Shown: in pieces, positions 14,442 to 16,396 of the stretch
How the letters are laid out: every line of letters starts with the position of its first letter
Position numbering within the stretch: position 1 is the stretch's first letter
Assembly (NCBI GenBank): GCA_036494675.1
Contig: DASXOA010000367.1
Span: forward strand, 1 to 16,396
Reading direction: 5' to 3'
Source: Rugosimonospora sp036494675
Lineage (GTDB): Bacteria; Actinomycetota; Actinomycetes; Mycobacteriales; Micromonosporaceae
DNA length: 16,396 nucleotides
Notes under the pieces: generated by a model
Databases searched by the model: none
What the model was told of the DNA's origin: nothing
The model's input: the letters and a program-made list of their open reading frames with translations, nothing else
Program-made: the position numbers and the translations under genes

Positions 14442-15500
14442 GTGGTACGGATAAGGCTTCTCGGTCCGGTCGACGTGATCGTGCACGACACCCCGTACGC
14501 GGTGCCCGGCCTGCGGCGCAAGGCCGTTCTCGTGGCCCTGGCGCTGCAGCCTGGACAGATCGTCCACGTGGACCGGCTGATCGACATCGTCTGGGGCGAT
14601 GCCGCGCCCGCCACCGCGGCCAACACGCTGCAGGCCCACATCTCCCAGCTGCGCCGCCTGCTCGGCGGGCGGCACACGATCCAGTCCCGCCCCCCGGGGT
14701 ACGTGCTGGACGTCGGCGCCGAGGCCACCGACCTGGAGCAGGCGGAGCGTCTGCTCCGCGAGGGGACGCAGGCTGCCGACCCGGTCGACGGTGTGGCGCT
14801 GGTGCGGGCCGCGGTCTCCCTGTGGCGCGGGGCGCCGCTGGCCGACCTCGCCGAACTGCCCTGGTTCGGCGATCACGCACGACGGCTGGAGCACCTGCTG
14901 CTGCACGCCCGGCAGACCCTCGTCGAGGCCCGTCTGGCGCTGGGCGAGCACACTGCGCTGGTACCGGAGCTGGAAGCCCTCAGCCGGCAGCACCCGCTGC
15001 ACGAGCAGATCCACCGGCAACTGATGCTCGCCCTGTACCGGTCGGGCCGGCAGGTCGACGCGCTCGCGGCGTACCAGCGGCTGCGGCAGGCGCTCGGTGA
15101 GGACCTGGGCATCGACCCCAGCCGCGCACTGCGTGACCTGGAGACCGCGATCCTGCGGCAGGATCACGTTCTCGACGCGCCCGCGCCCGCGCATCCGCCG
15201 GTGAGCGTCACCGTCCCGGCCCAACTGCCCCTGGCCGGGGCGTCCTTCACCGGCCGCGGCGAGGAACTCGCCCGACTGGACGCCCTCCTGGCCGGCGCCG
15301 CGGGCGGACCCACGGCCGGGGCCGGAGGCGGAGTCACGGCCGGAGGCGGACCCACGGCCGGAGGCGGGGTTACGGGCGGAGGCGAAGCTGCGGCCGGGGC
15401 CTCGGGTGCGGATGCGGCGGGCCCGGCCGGGCCGGCGGCCGTCGCCGTCTGTGCGATGTCGGGCACCGCGGGGATCGGCAAGCCGGATCCCAGATTTTGA
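14442..15500 (+). CDS. BTAD (AfsR/SARP-type) transcriptional regulator, truncated in its P-loop
   Basis: The N-terminal part of a large AfsR/DnrI-like activator, of a kind often controlling secondary metabolism. It has an OmpR-type winged helix (about residues 1-90, opening VRIRLLGPVDV) and a bacterial transcriptional activation domain (about 95-245, with LWRG, HPLHEQIHRQLMLALYRSGRQ and ALGIDPS-type features, here EDLGIDPSRALRDLE). A linker and a Gly-rich repeat (about 288-319) lead to the start of an NTPase: VCAMSGTAGIGK. There the expected Thr is missing and the frame reads PDPRF-stop. The ATPase and any TPR region are gone, so it is probably non-functional or acts as a short SARP. GTG 14442 follows GAGAAGG and gives the typical family start; GTG 14427 is also possible. 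The break coincides with the entry into mobile-element-like DNA. Confidence 0.88.
   Translation: MVRIRLLGPVDVIVHDTPYAVPGLRRKAVLVALALQPGQIVHVDRLIDIVWGDAAPATAANTLQAHISQLRRLLGGRHTIQSRPPGYVLDVGAEATDLEQAERLLREGTQAADPVDGVALVRAAVSLWRGAPLADLAELPWFGDHARRLEHLLLHARQTLVEARLALGEHTALVPELEALSRQHPLHEQIHRQLMLALYRSGRQVDALAAYQRLRQALGEDLGIDPSRALRDLETAILRQDHVLDAPAPAHPPVSVTVPAQLPLAGASFTGRGEELARLDALLAGAAGGPTAGAGGGVTAGGGPTAGGGVTGGGEAAAGASGADAAGPAGPAAVAVCAMSGTAGIGKPDPRF
15303..15398 (+). repeat. Tandem 18-bp repeats coding Gly-Gly-x-Thr-Ala-Gly
   Basis: Five units of 18 bp (first at 15303-15320, then a 6-bp spacer, then 15327, 15345, 15363 and 15381) encode GGPTAG, GGVTAG, GGPTAG, GGVTGG and GEAAAG. They lie in the linker between the BTAD and NTPase parts. 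An in-frame repeat like this would vary in copy number by slippage. Confidence 0.8.
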
Positions 15501-15728
15501 CACTATTTATCGGGACCACATTGCCCTAGTTCGTACCGCTTGGCGTGCGCGCCATGGAGCGTCTCCCGCCTCGATCGGCACGATGGGCAGCCGATCCGCA
15601 ACGTCTCTTGAGCAGCTTTGTCCGTCCGTCACGTCCCGGCACTCGTGGCCGCACCCGGGCAATGCGTTTATGGGTGTTGCCGGTGAGCCGGGCTCGTCCA
15701 CTTCTCAACGGCGGGCGGGGGTGCGGTC

Positions 15729-16396
15729 ATGAAGTGGACGGACAAGCTGACCCGGGCCGCGACCGTGCTCGTCGTGACCGCTCTTGCCGGAGTGGCCGGC
15801 GCCATTTCCTTTTCTCACATGTCAACGCTGGCACTGGCCCACGGGCAATCGGGATGGAAGTCCACGGCCTTCCCGATCAGCGTGGATGGCTTGGAGCTGA
15901 TGTCGTCGCTGTACATCCTGGCGCAGCGCCGCGCCGGGCGCGGTTCCGGTTGGCTGCCGTGGGCGGCGCTGGTCGTCGGCACGGTGGCCAGCCTCGCGGC
16001 CAACGTCGCGGTAGGCGGCGACGACTCGGTGGGCCGGGCGCTGGCTGGCTGGCCGGCGATCTCGCTGTTGGTCTCGATCAAAATGCTGTTCTCCCTGTTC
16101 GATCATGACGAGGAAGATCGTCCAATGGTCCCGAGTCGTCCGTCGGTCCCGGGGACGGTCCCCGAGACGGTCCGGGCCGATCAGCGGACGGTCCCGGACA
16201 GTCCTGCCGTCCGAGGGACGGTCCGGGGGGCTGTCCACGATGGCAGCGTCTCGTCCGGGACGGCCGGACTGGGCGTGGCCCTGGGTCGGTCGCTGGGCGG
16301 TCCGGAAACGCCGGCTGGTACTCGCCGGGAAAGCGTGCGTTTAGACGCCCGGGACGTGGTCGCCCTGTTGCCTCTGGCGCGGCAGGCCCATACGGC
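15729..16396 (+). CDS. DUF2637 (PF10935-type) membrane protein of conjugative elements, 3' end missing
   Basis: The frame is open from ATG 15729 to the window edge (222 codons seen). The first 125 residues hold four membrane helices (about 10-36, 46-64, 75-93 and 103-124) with the DUF2637 hallmark FPISVDGLELMSS near 48-60. A hydrophilic Pro/Val/Thr-rich segment (about 128-175) follows, and then RLDARDVVALLPLARQAH, which resembles the helix-turn-helix-like C terminus of longer DUF2637 proteins. These genes sit beside replication or transfer genes on actinomycete plasmids and AICEs; an SpdB-like role in mycelial plasmid spread has been suggested, but the function is not proven. A G-rich ribosome site (GGGGGTG) lies a few nt upstream. 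The middle segment carries repeated GACGGTCC strings. Confidence 0.88.
   Translation, partial: MKWTDKLTRAATVLVVTALAGVAGAISFSHMSTLALAHGQSGWKSTAFPISVDGLELMSSLYILAQRRAGRGSGWLPWAALVVGTVASLAANVAVGGDDSVGRALAGWPAISLLVSIKMLFSLFDHDEEDRPMVPSRPSVPGTVPETVRADQRTVPDSPAVRGTVRGAVHDGSVSSGTAGLGVALGRSLGGPETPAGTRRESVRLDARDVVALLPLARQAHT
16154..16224 (+). repeat. Clustered GACGGTCC octamers inside the DUF2637 gene
   Basis: Exact copies start at 16154, 16166, 16187 and 16217 and share codon phase (Thr-Val). A one-mismatch copy, GACAGTCC at 16197, is in another phase. The cluster could be a DNA-binding array, or simply repetitive coding for a Pro/Val/Thr-rich linker. Confidence 0.6.

Larger units (their letters stand above)
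15484..16396 (+). mobile_element. Left end of an integrated conjugative element (AICE/plasmid-like), partial
   Basis: The BTAD coding sequence stops matching its family at about 15483, at the GKT codons of the P-loop, and AT-richer non-coding DNA follows (15490-15530, with TTGACA at 15497-15502). A DUF2637 gene, typical of actinomycete integrative or conjugative elements, then begins. I infer an insertion with its boundary at about 15480-15490. No integrase, tRNA or second boundary is in view, so neither the att core nor the element type is proven. Confidence 0.55.

Noticed and set aside
15497..15502. Perfect TTGACA as promoter for the DUF2637 gene
   Set aside because: No TANNNT box falls at 16-19 bp spacing, so a full promoter cannot be supported.
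15490..15560. Sigma-factor-like peptide (FDTIYRDHIALVRTAW) read through the boundary
   Set aside because: It resembles the start of an ECF region 2 only over a few residues, has no start codon of its own and continues into unrelated sequence; probably chance.
15484..15728. A tRNA gene or tRNA 3' end at the mobile-element boundary
   Set aside because: I looked for T-arm, anticodon arm and acceptor pairing on both strands and found none.

Overview
The window is GC-rich (most codons end in G or C), and its gene families point to an actinobacterium: a GAF-ANTAR regulator, an AfsR/SARP-type BTAD regulator, a septum-formation-like membrane protein and a DUF2637 conjugative-element protein. The overall flavour is Micromonosporaceae (Micromonospora, Actinoplanes and relatives). 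That placement is inferred from gene content and style; no marker gene is present. I see no rRNA, tRNA or CRISPR array.

Layout. 117-2504 is a complete phosphoketolase. Between 2505 and 3607 lie two tiny minus-strand genes (44 and 57 aa) in long, structured intergenic DNA. An LtrA-family membrane protein (3608-4789) converges on a cold-shock protein (4920-5123, minus) whose long upstream region holds a terminator/anti-terminator-like structure. A GAF-ANTAR regulator (5652-6344) and two overlapping small unknown genes (6493-6956) follow, then a strong hairpin. Next come a four- to six-helix DesK-type histidine kinase (7066-8340), a LuxR/NarL response regulator (8437-9246) and a membrane fatty-acid desaturase (9517-10569), all on the plus strand. 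On the minus strand are a septum-formation-like membrane protein (10701-11750), a small beta-rich unknown (11887-12315) and RecQ helicase (12405-14228). Divergent from recQ is a BTAD transcriptional regulator (14442-15500) that breaks off inside its ATP-binding P-loop. From about 15484 the sequence changes character and leads into a DUF2637 gene that runs off the end, as expected for an integrated actinomycete conjugative element (AICE) or plasmid.

How the genes may work together. The kinase, regulator and desaturase resemble in type and order the DesK-DesR-Des membrane-fluidity circuit of Bacillus. A cold-shock protein and an LtrA (low temperature requirement) protein within 6 kb upstream make this region a plausible cold or membrane-adaptation neighbourhood; this is inference from families and position. 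Phosphoketolase supplies acetyl phosphate from sugar phosphates. The right edge records a mobile-element insertion that destroyed a large regulator.

Regulatory style. Three GTG starts (kinase, response regulator, RecQ) lie 6-7 nt downstream of TANNNT -10 boxes, consistent with leaderless transcripts. Two regulators carry low-complexity Gly/Pro-rich insertions at loop or linker positions.
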